From: JAHEEM01 sp036396795
GTDB taxonomy: Bacteria; Pseudomonadota; Gammaproteobacteria; Steroidobacterales; Rariloculaceae
DNA length: 64,000 bases
Direction of reading: 5' to 3'
NCBI GenBank assembly: GCA_036396795.1
Contig: DASWKF010000017.1
Coordinates: 155,339-219,338 of the forward strand
The notes beneath the pieces are model-generated. The model was not told the origin of the DNA, ran no database searches, and was given only the letters and a program-made list of their open reading frames with translations. Of this stretch, positions 8,587 through 17,433 are shown one piece after another (within the stretch, counting starts at the first letter, position 1; each line of letters starts with the position of its first letter). Position numbers and translations under genes: made by a program.

Positions 8587-9486
8587 ATGCCCGGCGCGGT
8601 GACGATACCCGCTCGTCCTGCTTCGACGCTGAACTTTCTGGCTTCGCTCGCGAGCACCGCAGGGCTCGTGGCAGTGCTGCTGTCCAGCGGCGGTTGCGCC
8701 GCTTACGTCGGCGCCCGCGCGGGTGACACCTTGTCCGCGGCCGTGCTCAATCAAGACGATCCCGCCATCGTCGCCGCGGGGCTTCCGGCGTATCTTCTCA
8801 TCGTCGACGGGCTGATCGCCGACGATCCCGATAACGCTGCACTGCTTTCCGGCGGCGCGCAGCTGTTTGCGCTGTACGCATCCCGCTTCGAGCCCGAGCC
8901 TCAGCATGCGGAGGTTCTTGCCGCCAAGGCGCGGCGTTACGGAGCGCGCGCGTTGTGCGTCGAGCATCCGCCTGCGTGCCATTGGGCCGGCATGATCTAT
9001 GACGATTTCGTTGCGGGGCTCGCGGAGCTGCGGCGTCGCGATGCGGACGCCCTCTATGCCTACGCCGTGAGTTGGCTGAGCCACTTGGCCGTCACCAGCA
9101 GCGACTGGACCGCTGTCGCCGAGCTGCCGTGGGTGCAGGCGGCATTGCAACGTCTGCTCACGCTCGACGAGACTTACGACGGCGGCGGTGTTCACGTCTA
9201 TCTGGGCATCCTGAATTCCCTGCGACCGCCGGCGCTCGGTGGCCTGCCGGAAGTGGCAAAAGCTCATTTTGAGAGATCCATCGCGTTATCCGGCGGAACG
9301 GATCTCGCCGCCAAGGTAGAATACGCGCGGCACTATGCGCGCTTGACGTTCGACCAGGAGCTACACGATCGGTTGCTCAGGGAGGTGCTGGCGTCGCCGG
9401 TGAGGGTCAGCGGCAGAACGCTTCTCAACGTGCTGGCCCAAAGGGACGCGGCGGAACTACTCGAGACCTCAGGGGAGTATTTCTGA
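8587..9486 (+). CDS. tatT: TRAP transporter T-component lipoprotein (TatT-like, TPR fold)
   Basis: The 299-residue product resembles the TRAP-associated T component first studied as Tp0956 of Treponema pallidum, a TPR lipoprotein that assembles with its substrate-binding protein. It has a long hydrophobic signal segment ending in LSSGGC, a plausible though not ideal lipobox with Cys 37. Repetitive helical sequence follows (DNAALLSGGAQLFALYASRF, ADALYAYAVSWLSHLAV, VHVYLGILNSLRPPALGGLPEVAKAHFERS in pieces), as in TatT. The next gene is the P component, overlapping by one base (TGATG), which supports the assignment. Its probable role is to present ligand to, or store it near, the binding protein in the periplasm. 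Substrate is unknown. Confidence 0.85.
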   Translation: MPGAVTIPARPASTLNFLASLASTAGLVAVLLSSGGCAAYVGARAGDTLSAAVLNQDDPAIVAAGLPAYLLIVDGLIADDPDNAALLSGGAQLFALYASRFEPEPQHAEVLAAKARRYGARALCVEHPPACHWAGMIYDDFVAGLAELRRRDADALYAYAVSWLSHLAVTSSDWTAVAELPWVQAALQRLLTLDETYDGGGVHVYLGILNSLRPPALGGLPEVAKAHFERSIALSGGTDLAAKVEYARHYARLTFDQELHDRLLREVLASPVRVSGRTLLNVLAQRDAAELLETSGEYF

Positions 9487-10538
9487 TGAGATCTAGAGCC
9501 GACTCGAATTTCACCACGATCGACGCACGCGTCCGGGTGCTCGGGTTGCTGCTCGCCTTGTGCTCGTTGCCCGCCGCAGCGGTTGAGATCAAGGTGGCCT
9601 CGGTCGCCCCGGACGGCTCCACTTGGATGCGCGAAATGCGAGGCGGCGGCGACGAGATTCGGCGGCGAACCGATGGCCGCGTCGAGTTCAAGTTCTATCC
9701 GGGCGGCGTCATGGGCAGCGATTCCCAGGTCATGCGAAAGATTCGTGTCGGACAGCTGCATGGCGGCGCCTTCGCCAGCGGCGGTTTCGGTGAGCGCTAT
9801 ACCGCGCTCAACGTCTACGGCATCCCGCTGCTGTTTCGCTCGCTCGAGGAAGTCGATTACGTTCGCCAGCACCTCGATCCGGTGCTTGCTGCAGGCTTGG
9901 AGAACGCGGGCTTCGTCAGTTTCGGTTTCATCGAAGGCGGCTTCGCGCAAATCATGGCGAACGAGCCGATCCGCACCGTAGAGGACATGCGGCGGCAAAA
10001 GTTCTGGATACCGGAGGGAGATCCGATCAGCTTCATGGTTCTGGAGGCAATGGGGCTGTCGCCGGTGATTTTGCCGCCAACCGACGTGCTCACGGGATTG
10101 CAAACCGGCCTGCTCGAAATCGTGGCCGCTTCACCGATCGTCGCATTGGTGCTCCAGTGGCACACGAAGATGCGCTATGTCACGGACTTGCCGATTGCCT
10201 ACAGCGTCGGCGTGTTTGCGATCGATAAGCGCGTCTTCGACCGCCTGGCGGAGGAGGACCGGCGGATCGTGTCCGAGACCATGAGTCGGGTCATGCGCGA
10301 GCTGGACAGTGTGGCAAGAGAAGACGACCGCGAAGCCCGGCGCGTGTTGGAGCAATCGGGCCTTAAGTTTGTCGACGTCAACCAGGGCGATATTTCGGGT
10401 TGGCGCGAGACCATAGAAAGCCTCTATCCGGCGCTGCGTGCCCGCAGGGACATCGACCCGGCATTGTTCGACCGCTTGCTGGCTCTGCTTTCTGAATATC
10501 GCGGAGAGGCCTCGGTCCCGCCGCATTCGGCGCGGTAG
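9486..10538 (+). CDS. dctP: TRAP transporter substrate-binding protein (DctP/TatP type)
   Basis: This is the periplasmic solute receptor of a TRAP system: 350 residues with an N-terminal signal peptide (LGLLLALCSLPAAAVEIKV) and the DctP fold, including GRVEFKFYPGGVMGSD, MRKIRVGQLHGGAFASGG and LQTGLLEIVAASP. Its start overlaps the stop of the TPR lipoprotein gene and the two permease genes follow, so all four components are present. Sequence is closer to the TPR-associated TatP group than to C4-dicarboxylate DctP, because the canonical substrate arginine region reads KFWIPEGDP instead of the usual K(I/M)R(V/T). The ligand is therefore probably not a simple C4-dicarboxylate. Confidence 0.92.
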   Translation: MRSRADSNFTTIDARVRVLGLLLALCSLPAAAVEIKVASVAPDGSTWMREMRGGGDEIRRRTDGRVEFKFYPGGVMGSDSQVMRKIRVGQLHGGAFASGGFGERYTALNVYGIPLLFRSLEEVDYVRQHLDPVLAAGLENAGFVSFGFIEGGFAQIMANEPIRTVEDMRRQKFWIPEGDPISFMVLEAMGLSPVILPPTDVLTGLQTGLLEIVAASPIVALVLQWHTKMRYVTDLPIAYSVGVFAIDKRVFDRLAEEDRRIVSETMSRVMRELDSVAREDDREARRVLEQSGLKFVDVNQGDISGWRETIESLYPALRARRDIDPALFDRLLALLSEYRGEASVPPHSAR

Positions 10539-10568
10539 CGCCGGCGTCGCGCACGCGAAGAGACCGGC

Positions 10569-11060
10569 GTGAGCCGCAAGTTCCGCCGTTGGCTCGACCG
10601 ATCGGACCGGATCGCAAGGGCCGTGGAGAACGCGCTGCTCGTGTTGCTGCTGACCGGGCTTTCGCTGCTGGCATGCTCGCAGATCTTCCTGCGCAACGCC
10701 TTATCCATGAGCTTGCCGTGGGGCGACGAGCTCGTTCGCCTGCTCGTGCTCTGGCTCGCGATGCTCGGCGCGATTGCGGCGAGTCGCGACGACCGACAAA
10801 TCCACATCGATCTCCTGTCCCGCCTCCTCCCGAGCGCCTGGCTCAGCTTCTCAAACGCCGCCGCTGCCGCTTTCACGGCGGTCGTTTGCATGCTTTTGAC
10901 CTGGCAGTCATGGCGCTTCGTACAGGACTCGCGTGAGTTCGGCGACCGTATGCTCGGCGAATGGCCGGCATGGGTCCTGCAACTGATTCTGCCGATCGGC
11001 TTCGCGCTGATCGCATATCGCTATGTCGTGCGTATGACCAAGACCTTGAACCGCCCCTGA
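10569..11060 (+). CDS. dctQ: TRAP transporter small permease (DctQ)
   Basis: A 163-residue protein with four predicted membrane helices is the small Q subunit of the TRAP membrane complex. The first helix is VENALLVLLLTGLSLLACSQ, followed by the Q-family stretch LPWGDELVRLLVLWLAMLGA and the ASRDDRQIHIDLLSRLLP motif. GTG at 10569 is used; the frame offers no better start. It lies between the binding protein (30 bases) and DctM (4 bases). Q subunits brace the M subunit and are needed for transport. Confidence 0.94.
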   Translation: MSRKFRRWLDRSDRIARAVENALLVLLLTGLSLLACSQIFLRNALSMSLPWGDELVRLLVLWLAMLGAIAASRDDRQIHIDLLSRLLPSAWLSFSNAAAAAFTAVVCMLLTWQSWRFVQDSREFGDRMLGEWPAWVLQLILPIGFALIAYRYVVRMTKTLNRP

Positions 11061-11064
11061 CGAT

Positions 11065-12318
11065 ATGCTGACGGCCATCCTTCTTATCGTCGTTGCGTTG
11101 CTCGGTGCGCCATTGTTCGCGGTGATCGCCGCGAGCGCCATGCTGGGTTTCCACCGTGCCGAGATCGATCTGTCGATCGTCGCGATCGAGTTTTTCGGTC
11201 TCGCGGAGATGCCCATCCTGGTCGCGATACCGCTGTTCACGTTTGCGGGATTTCTGCTGAGCGAGAGCCGCTCGCCGCAGCGGCTCGTGAGGTTGTCGCA
11301 AGCGCTGCTCGGCTGGCTGCCGGGCGGGCTCGCGATCATCTGTCTCGCGGCCTGCGCCCTGTTCACCGCGTTTACCGGTGCATCCGGGGTGACGATCATC
11401 GCGCTCGGCGCGCTGTTTTATCCTGCGCTGACGAGGGCAGGCTACGAGGAGCGCTTCAGTCTCGGATTGATCACGACCTCCGGCAGTCTCGGCCTGCTGT
11501 TCGCGCCTTCACTGCCGCTGATTCTGTTCGGCATAGTCGCCGGCGCGTCGATAGACGACCTGTTTCTCGCGGGCATACTGCCAGGCCTGCTGCTGATCGT
11601 AGTTTTGGCGCTGTACAGCTATTGGAAGAACGCGACATTGCGCACACCCTGGACGGCGGCATCGAAAGGCGAGCTGGGTGCTGCGCTTCGCGAGTCGGTC
11701 TGGGAGCTGCCGTTGCCGGTTGTCGTGCTCGGCGGCATTTACAGCGGCTATTTCGCCGTCTCCGAGGCGGCGGCCGTGACGGTGCTCTACGTCTTCATCG
11801 TCGAGGTGCTGATCCTGCGCGAGATACCGTGGCGGCGTCTTCCCGAGGTCATGCGCGAATCGATGGTGCTCGTCGGGGCGATCTTCATGATACTCGGCGT
11901 ATCGCTGGCGTCGACCAACTTCATGATCGATATCGGCGTTCCGGAAAGGCTGTTTGCCTTGATCGGCGACTACGTGACAAGCCAGGCTTCCTTTCTTTTC
12001 GCCTTGATCGTTTTCTTGCTGATCCTGGGTGCGATTCTGGACATATTCTCGGCTTTGGTGCTCGTAGTGCCGTTGATTTTGCCGGTGGCGACGCGATATG
12101 GGATCGACCCGATACATCTTGGTATATTGTTCCTTGCGACCATGGAACTCGGCTACCTGACGCCGCCGGTAGGACTGAACTTGTTCATCTCCAGCTTTAG
12201 ATTCGAGCGCAGTATCGCTTCGATCTATCGGGCAACCCTGCCTTTCTTCGCAGTGCTGCTGATTGCGGTGTTCTTGATCGCCTATATTCCTTCCTTGTCG
12301 CTGATACTGGTGCGCTGA
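11065..12318 (+). CDS. dctM: TRAP transporter large permease (DctM)
   Basis: The 417-residue, very hydrophobic protein is the M subunit, the ion-coupled translocation channel of a TRAP transporter. Diagnostic stretches are EMPILVAIPLFTFAGFLLS, the ALFTAFTGASGVTIIALG scaffold loop and LGILFLATMELGYLTPPVGLN near the C-terminus. About twelve membrane segments fit the family. It begins four bases after the Q gene and ends the transporter operon; sppA starts 59 bases later with its own ribosome site. Confidence 0.95.
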   Translation: MLTAILLIVVALLGAPLFAVIAASAMLGFHRAEIDLSIVAIEFFGLAEMPILVAIPLFTFAGFLLSESRSPQRLVRLSQALLGWLPGGLAIICLAACALFTAFTGASGVTIIALGALFYPALTRAGYEERFSLGLITTSGSLGLLFAPSLPLILFGIVAGASIDDLFLAGILPGLLLIVVLALYSYWKNATLRTPWTAASKGELGAALRESVWELPLPVVVLGGIYSGYFAVSEAAAVTVLYVFIVEVLILREIPWRRLPEVMRESMVLVGAIFMILGVSLASTNFMIDIGVPERLFALIGDYVTSQASFLFALIVFLLILGAILDIFSALVLVVPLILPVATRYGIDPIHLGILFLATMELGYLTPPVGLNLFISSFRFERSIASIYRATLPFFAVLLIAVFLIAYIPSLSLILVR

Positions 12319-12377
12319 GCGGACATGCCGACTTGCGGGCGCTGTCTCGGAATCGGGATTTCTTCGGAGGGCTGAGA

Positions 12378-14231
12378 GTGGGATTGCTTAAGAAATGTCT
12401 TGGGTGGCTTTGGCGAGTGCTGGACGGCACACGCAAGGTCTTGCACCTGTTGGTGTTGTTGTTCGTGCTCCTGTTGGTGCTTGCGAGCCTCGCGCCCAAC
12501 GTGCCGAGAATCCCGGCGGCAGGGGCCTTGGTGCTTGCGCCCGAGGGCGATATCGTCGAGCAGCTGTCCGGGAACCCGCTGGAACGCGCGCTCGCCAAAG
12601 CGCGCGGTCTGCCGATTCAAGAAACGGCGCTCAAGGATCTCGTCGAAGCGATTCGCGGCGCGAAAGACGACGATCGCGTCAAGGTTCTGGTGCTGCAGCT
12701 CGACGGCTTGACCAGTGCGGGGCTCAGCAAGCTTCAGGACCTCGCCGACGAGATCGTGCTGTTCAAGGAGAGCGCCAAGCCTGTGGTCGCCGTCGGCGGC
12801 AGCTTCACCAGGCCGCAGTATTACCTCGCCGCGCATGCGGATGAGGTGTTCATGCACCCGATGGGGTTCGTATACATCGACGGCTACGGCCGCTTTCAAC
12901 CCTATTATCGCGAGGCGCTCGACAACCTCATGGTCGATTTTCACGTCTGGCGAGTCGGCGAATACAAATCGTTTGTCGAGCCGATCACCAGAGACGGTAT
13001 GTCCGAGGAGGACAGGGAAGCGTCCGCCGAGTATCTCGCTGCTCTCTGGGATGCCTATCAGGCGGACGTGACCGCGGCGCGCGAGCTTGCGCCGAGCACG
13101 CTGCAGCGTTACGCCGATAATGCCGCCGAGCTGCTGGCGGGGGCCGGCGGCGACGCTGCTCGGCTCGCCGTCGATCTCGGCCTGGTCGACGAGTTGCTGA
13201 CGCGCGATCTCGTCGACGAGCGCATCAAGGCGCTGATCGGCGACGACGAGGCCGAGGAGGAGGAAGGCACGGGCTATCCGCTGATCGGCGATGCCGACTA
13301 CCTGCGCGCGATTCGCGCGGGCCACCTCGGCGGCGGGGACGCGGACAGCATCGCCGTGCTCGTCGCCTCCGGCACCATCCTGGACGGCATACAACCTCCG
13401 GGGACGGTCGGCGGCGATTCGACCGCGGCCTTGATCAGGGAAGCCATCGACGACGAGCGCGTCAAGGCGCTGGTATTGCGCGTCGACAGCCCGGGCGGCA
13501 GCGCGTTTGCCTCGGAGCTCATCTTGCGTGAGCTCGAGGTTTTTCAGGCGAGCGGCCGGCCTCTGGTGGCCTCGATGAGCAGCGTCGCCGCCTCCGGCGG
13601 TTACTGGATTTCCATGGGCGCCGACGAGATCTGGGCGAGCCCGACGACGATCACCGGATCGATCGGCGTGGGCGCGACCTTGCCGACGGTTCCGCGCGCG
13701 TTGGATTGGCTCGGCGTTCACTTCGACGGCCTGGGCACGACGAATCTCGCCGGCCAGCTCCACCTGGGCCGACCGCTCGGGCCCGACATGGCGGAGGTAT
13801 TGCGGCAATCGATCGAGTTCAGCTATCAGCAGTTCATCGGCAAGGTCGCGCAGCACCGGGAGCAGGACGTCGACGGGATCGATGCCGTCGCCCGTGGCCG
13901 AGTCTGGATCGGCGCGCGGGCTCAGGAGCTCGATCTGGTCGACCGGCTCGGCAGCTTCGACGACGCGCTGGCCTCGGCTGCGGAGCTCGCGGGCCTCGCC
14001 GAGGGTGAGTACGAAACGCGCTATCTCGAGCAGGAGCTCGGTTTCGCCGAGCAGCTGGCGCTGGACCTCGTCGGCGTGGCGGAGCCTTTGGTTCGTGCGC
14101 TGCCCGAGGGGCCGCTGTTCTCACAGGAGTTTCGGCAGCTGCTCGACATCGCCGCGCGGCCGTTCACCTGGGTCGACAAGCTCAACGATCCGCGAGGCTT
14201 GTACGCGTACTGCTTCTGCGACGTGTTGTAG
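12378..14231 (+). CDS. sppA: Signal peptide peptidase SppA, 67K (protease IV) type
   Basis: SppA is a membrane-anchored S49 serine protease that degrades cleaved signal peptides. The GTG at 12378 has a GGAGG site seven bases upstream and gives 617 residues, almost the length of E. coli SppA (618). One N-terminal membrane helix (VLHLLVLLFVLLLVLASLAP) is followed by two tandem S49 domains. The first holds the general-base lysine (WRVGEYKSFVEP), the second the nucleophile region (MSSVAASGGYWISMGADEI). Splitting the Ser and Lys between the two halves is the known arrangement in the long form. hslR follows after eight bases. Confidence 0.95.
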   Translation: MGLLKKCLGWLWRVLDGTRKVLHLLVLLFVLLLVLASLAPNVPRIPAAGALVLAPEGDIVEQLSGNPLERALAKARGLPIQETALKDLVEAIRGAKDDDRVKVLVLQLDGLTSAGLSKLQDLADEIVLFKESAKPVVAVGGSFTRPQYYLAAHADEVFMHPMGFVYIDGYGRFQPYYREALDNLMVDFHVWRVGEYKSFVEPITRDGMSEEDREASAEYLAALWDAYQADVTAARELAPSTLQRYADNAAELLAGAGGDAARLAVDLGLVDELLTRDLVDERIKALIGDDEAEEEEGTGYPLIGDADYLRAIRAGHLGGGDADSIAVLVASGTILDGIQPPGTVGGDSTAALIREAIDDERVKALVLRVDSPGGSAFASELILRELEVFQASGRPLVASMSSVAASGGYWISMGADEIWASPTTITGSIGVGATLPTVPRALDWLGVHFDGLGTTNLAGQLHLGRPLGPDMAEVLRQSIEFSYQQFIGKVAQHREQDVDGIDAVARGRVWIGARAQELDLVDRLGSFDDALASAAELAGLAEGEYETRYLEQELGFAEQLALDLVGVAEPLVRALPEGPLFSQEFRQLLDIAARPFTWVDKLNDPRGLYAYCFCDVL

Positions 14232-14239
14232 CTTGCGGG

Positions 14240-14608
14240 ATGCGCCTCGATCGTTGGCTCTGGTGCGCGCGGTTCTTCAAGACGCGCAGCCTGGCGAGCG
14301 AGGCGATCCAGGGCGGTCACGTCAGGGTCGCGGGCAGGCGAAGCAAGGCGTCCAAGGAGGTCGCGGTCGGCGACGAGCTCACGATCGTGAAGGGCCCGGA
14401 ATCGTGGGTAGTGGTCGTCACGGTGCTGCCCGAGCGACGTGGGCCCGCGGCGGAAGCGAGGCGGCTCTACGTCGAGGATCCGGCATCGGTCGAGCGCCGC
14501 GAGCTCGCCCGGCGCGACCGGCGCGAATCGAGCGCGCGGCCGCCGACTCCCGGTCGGCCGGACAAGCGCACCCGGCGCCTGATCCGCGGCCAGCGACGCA
14601 AAGCCTGA
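14240..14608 (+). CDS. hslR: Heat shock protein 15 / S4-domain RNA-binding protein HslR
   Basis: Hsp15 binds the stalled 50S-nascent-chain-tRNA complex and helps recycle it. The 122-residue protein starts with the S4 RNA-binding domain (MRLDRWLWCARFFKTRSLAS, then GGHVRVAGRRSKASKEV) and ends in a highly basic tail (RRLIRGQRRKA). Length and order of parts match HslR. It is eight bases downstream of sppA and converges on sixA. Confidence 0.93.
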   Translation: MRLDRWLWCARFFKTRSLASEAIQGGHVRVAGRRSKASKEVAVGDELTIVKGPESWVVVVTVLPERRGPAAEARRLYVEDPASVERRELARRDRRESSARPPTPGRPDKRTRRLIRGQRRKA

Positions 14609-14641
14609 TGCGCCGTCGCAGCCGCCAGGCGGTACCCTCAC

Positions 14642-15157
14642 TCAGTCTTCGATCAGCAGGATCTCGGAGTTCTTGGGGTAGTCGTAATAGGCGAGCACGG
14701 CCCCGGCCTCAGGCAGCCGGCCCCAATGGCTCGTGTCGAAGTCCCCGGCGACGACGCTGGTCGTGGGGAGGTTGTCGAGCTTGAGCTCCGGAAACAGGCG
14801 GTTGGCCAGATCCGTGAGCCCCGGATTGTGGCCGAAGAGCATCAGGTCGGAGAAGTCGTCCTGTTGCTCGCATATGACCGCGATCGCTTCGTCCGGGCTC
14901 GCCAGATAGAGCTGTTGCTCGAGATGCAGGAATTCGAGCGGGTAGCCGAGGATCCCGGCGATCGTTTTCGCCGTCGCCTGGGCGCGAAGGGCCGGGCTGG
15001 AAACGATTAACGACGGACGCGCCTTGCGGGCGAGCAGGCGGGTCCCCATCTTGCGCGCGTCTCGCTCGCCGCGGTCGGAAAGCGGGCGGTCTCGATCAGC
15101 CGCCGCGTTCGACGTCCAGCTCGACTTCGCGTGGCGAACCAGGGTCAGGCGTTTCAT
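14642..15157 (-). CDS. sixA: SixA-type histidine phosphatase
   Basis: This 171-residue protein belongs to the histidine phosphatase superfamily; SixA in E. coli dephosphorylates phosphohistidine in PTS-linked and His-Asp phosphorelay proteins. The catalytic RHAK motif is at the N-terminus (LTLVRHAKSSW), DRDRPLSDRGERDA and SSPALRAQATA follow, and the second catalytic histidine is in MLFGHNPGLTDLA. It is the last gene of the leftward block, nine bases after sufT, so it is probably co-transcribed with the SUF operon; no functional link to Fe-S assembly is established. Confidence 0.9.
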   Translation of the reverse strand: MKRLTLVRHAKSSWTSNAAADRDRPLSDRGERDARKMGTRLLARKARPSLIVSSPALRAQATAKTIAGILGYPLEFLHLEQQLYLASPDEAIAVICEQQDDFSDLMLFGHNPGLTDLANRLFPELKLDNLPTTSVVAGDFDTSHWGRLPEAGAVLAYYDYPKNSEILLIED

Positions 15158-15166
15158 GCCGCGAGT

Positions 15167-15718
15167 TTAGAGCAAACCGGCTTCGAGTTGCGCCTCTTCC
15201 GACATCATCGAGCGATTCCATGGCGGGTCGAACACCAGCTCCACCTCCGCACGATGGATGGTCGGAATGATCTCGATTTTCTCGCGCACGTCCTCGGTGA
15301 GTATCGGACCCATGCCGCAGCCCGGCGCCGTCAGCGTAATGTCGATGTGCACGATGCGCTTGCCGTCCTCGTCGCGACCGAGCTCGCAGCGGTAAACGAG
15401 GCCGAGATCGACGATATTGATTGGAATCTCGGGATCGAAGCAGGTCTTGAGCTGCTGCCAGATGACGCTCTCGAGCTCCTTTTCAGTCGGATCCGCGGAA
15501 ACTTCGGGCGCCCGGATCGGATCCTTGCCGATGGCATCGGCGTCGGTGCCGGCAACGCGGAACAGATTACCTTCGATATATACCGTGAAGCTGCCGCCGA
15601 GCGCCTGCGTGATGAATCCGGTCGCTCCTTCGGGAAGCCTGACATCTTCCCCCGACGGGATCAAAGTCGCCGGGCACTCACGCGAGACAACCACGGGTTC
15701 GCTGCCTGGGTAGTACAC
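15167..15718 (-). CDS. sufT: Fe-S maturation protein SufT
   Basis: SufT carries a DUF59/MIP18 domain and helps load Fe-S clusters onto particular client proteins. The 183-residue product has the N-terminal SufT-specific region (VVVSRECPATLIPSGEDVRL, GGSFTVYIEGNLFRV) and the DUF59 part with LKTCFDPEIPINIVDLGLVY and the conserved cysteine in TAPGCGMGP. It follows sufU after three bases, as in SUF operons of the SufU/SufT kind. I take the ATG at 15718. Confidence 0.94.
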   Translation of the reverse strand: MYYPGSEPVVVSRECPATLIPSGEDVRLPEGATGFITQALGGSFTVYIEGNLFRVAGTDADAIGKDPIRAPEVSADPTEKELESVIWQQLKTCFDPEIPINIVDLGLVYRCELGRDEDGKRIVHIDITLTAPGCGMGPILTEDVREKIEIIPTIHRAEVELVFDPPWNRSMMSEEAQLEAGLL

Positions 15719-15721
15719 GCG

Positions 15722-16174
15722 TCACTCCGTGGATACGCTGTCGTCGGGGCCCGTGAGCGCGGTTCTCATGGCGTGCCAACTGAGGCTTGCGCACTTGACC
15801 CGGCTTGGGAACTCTCGCACGCCGGACAGCGCCGCAAGCTTGCCGAGCTCATCCAGGTCCTCGGGGGCGTCGGAGCCCTTGGTCAACATGCCGTGAACCT
15901 TGTCGAACAGCTCGAGGCTTTCCGAGATCGTGCTGCCCTTGATCCTCTCGGTCATGAGGGACGATGACGCGACCGAGATCGCGCAGCCGGTCCCTTTGAA
16001 ACGGATGTCCTCGACGCGATCGCCGTCGAGCTTGACGTAGAGAGTCACACGGTCGCCGCAAAGAGGGTTCACGCCTTCGATTATGCGATCGGCCGGCTCC
16101 AGCTCGCCAAAATTGCGCGGTTGCCGGTTGTGGTCGAGGATGACTTCGCGGTAGAGGTCTTGCAATTCGCTCAA
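15722..16174 (-). CDS. sufU: SufU-type Fe-S assembly protein
   Basis: SufU is a zinc protein that accepts persulfide sulfur from SufS and passes it to SufBCD. The TTG start at 16174 overlaps the sufS stop (TTGA) and gives a 150-residue protein beginning MSELQDLYREVILDHNRQPRN, the family N-terminus; a longer in-frame reading has no similarity. The four expected zinc ligands are visible: Cys and Asp in NPLCGDRV, Cys in GTGCAIS, Cys in RVKCASLSWHA. The C-terminal half has the loop insertion that separates SufU from IscU. There is no sufE in the operon, so SufU is the likely sulfur relay. Confidence 0.95.
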   Translation of the reverse strand: MSELQDLYREVILDHNRQPRNFGELEPADRIIEGVNPLCGDRVTLYVKLDGDRVEDIRFKGTGCAISVASSSLMTERIKGSTISESLELFDKVHGMLTKGSDAPEDLDELGKLAALSGVREFPSRVKCASLSWHAMRTALTGPDDSVSTE

Positions 16175-17433
16175 GCGAAAAACTCCAGTGCGCGCTTCAA
16201 TCCCTCGACGAGACGATCCACGTCGTCGCGATTGTTGTAGAACGCAAACGATGCGCGCGCCGTGGCCGGGATCTTGAAATGATCCATTACGGGCATGGCG
16301 CAATGGTGACCCGTGCGGACCGCAACGCCTTCCCGGTCGAGTATCGTGCCCAGGTCGTGCGCGTGAATGCCGCCGAGCAGGAAGGACACGATACCTGCCT
16401 TCTCGCGGGCTTCTCCAATAATGCGGATCTCCGGAAGCTTGATCAGCTCCTGTGTCGCATATTCGAGCAGCTCGTCCTCGTAGCGGCTGCGGGACTCGAA
16501 ATCGATGCCCGCGAGGTAGTCGATCGTCGCGCCGAGCCCGATCGCCCCGGTAATGTGCGGCGTGCCGGCCTCGAACTTGTAGGGGAGGGCGTTGTAAGTC
16601 GTCGCCTCGAAGCTGACTGTGCGAATCATCTCGCCGCCGCCCTGATAGGGGGGCATGGTCTCGAGCAGTTGCGTCTTGCCGTACAAGACGCCGATTCCCG
16701 TCGGGCCGAACATCTTGTGACTGGAAAAGGCGTAGAAGTCGCAATCCACAGCCCGCACGTCGATTTGCAGGTGCGGCGCCGCCTGCGCGCCGTCGATGAG
16801 CACTACGGCGCCGGCCGCATGCGCTTTGGCCGTCAGTTCCTCGACGGGATTGATGGTGCCGAGCGCGTTGGACACGTGCCCGAAAGCGACGATCTTGGTG
16901 CGACGGCTGAGGCGACTTTCGAAAGCGGGCAGGTCGAGCTCCCCGCGTGGGGTGATCGGCGCGGGCACCACGCGGGCGCCGGTTTTCTCGCAGATGAGCT
17001 GCCAGGGCACGATATTGGAGTGATGCTCCATCGTGGTCAAGAGCACTTCATCGCCGGCCTCGAGCAGCTGACCGCCGAGGCTCGAAGCGACGAGGTTGAT
17101 GGACTCCGTGGTGCCGCGCGTGAAGATGATCTCGTGCGAGGCTGCCGCGTTGATGAAGCGCCTGACCTTTTCGCGAGCGCCTTCGTAGGCCGCCGTGGAC
17201 CGTTGGCTCAGCTCGTGAACACCTCGATGGACGTTGGCGTGATTGCGTTGCTCCTGCTCGACCATCGCATCGATGACTGCGCGAGGTCGTTGCGCCGATG
17301 CTGCGCTGTCGAGGTACACGAGTGGCTTTCCGGCGATCTCTTGGTCCAATATCGGGAAGTCCGCCCGCAAAGACGCGATGTCCTTGATCAGACCTCCAGG
17401 ATTCCGTGCGGGGATTCTCGGGACGCTGCTCAT
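16171..17433 (-). CDS. sufS: Cysteine desulfurase SufS (group II)
   Basis: SufS is a PLP enzyme that removes sulfur from cysteine as an enzyme persulfide. The 420-residue product starts at an ATG overlapping the sufD stop (ATGA, 17433-17430); another ATG fifteen bases upstream is also possible. The PLP lysine is in FSSHKMFGPTG and the active cysteine in RTGHHCAMPVMDHF, both in the short-loop context of group II enzymes. MEHHSNIVPWQ and GAQAAPHLQIDV are further family marks. Confidence 0.97.
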   Translation of the reverse strand: MSSVPRIPARNPGGLIKDIASLRADFPILDQEIAGKPLVYLDSAASAQRPRAVIDAMVEQEQRNHANVHRGVHELSQRSTAAYEGAREKVRRFINAAASHEIIFTRGTTESINLVASSLGGQLLEAGDEVLLTTMEHHSNIVPWQLICEKTGARVVPAPITPRGELDLPAFESRLSRRTKIVAFGHVSNALGTINPVEELTAKAHAAGAVVLIDGAQAAPHLQIDVRAVDCDFYAFSSHKMFGPTGIGVLYGKTQLLETMPPYQGGGEMIRTVSFEATTYNALPYKFEAGTPHITGAIGLGATIDYLAGIDFESRSRYEDELLEYATQELIKLPEIRIIGEAREKAGIVSFLLGGIHAHDLGTILDREGVAVRTGHHCAMPVMDHFKIPATARASFAFYNNRDDVDRLVEGLKRALEFFA

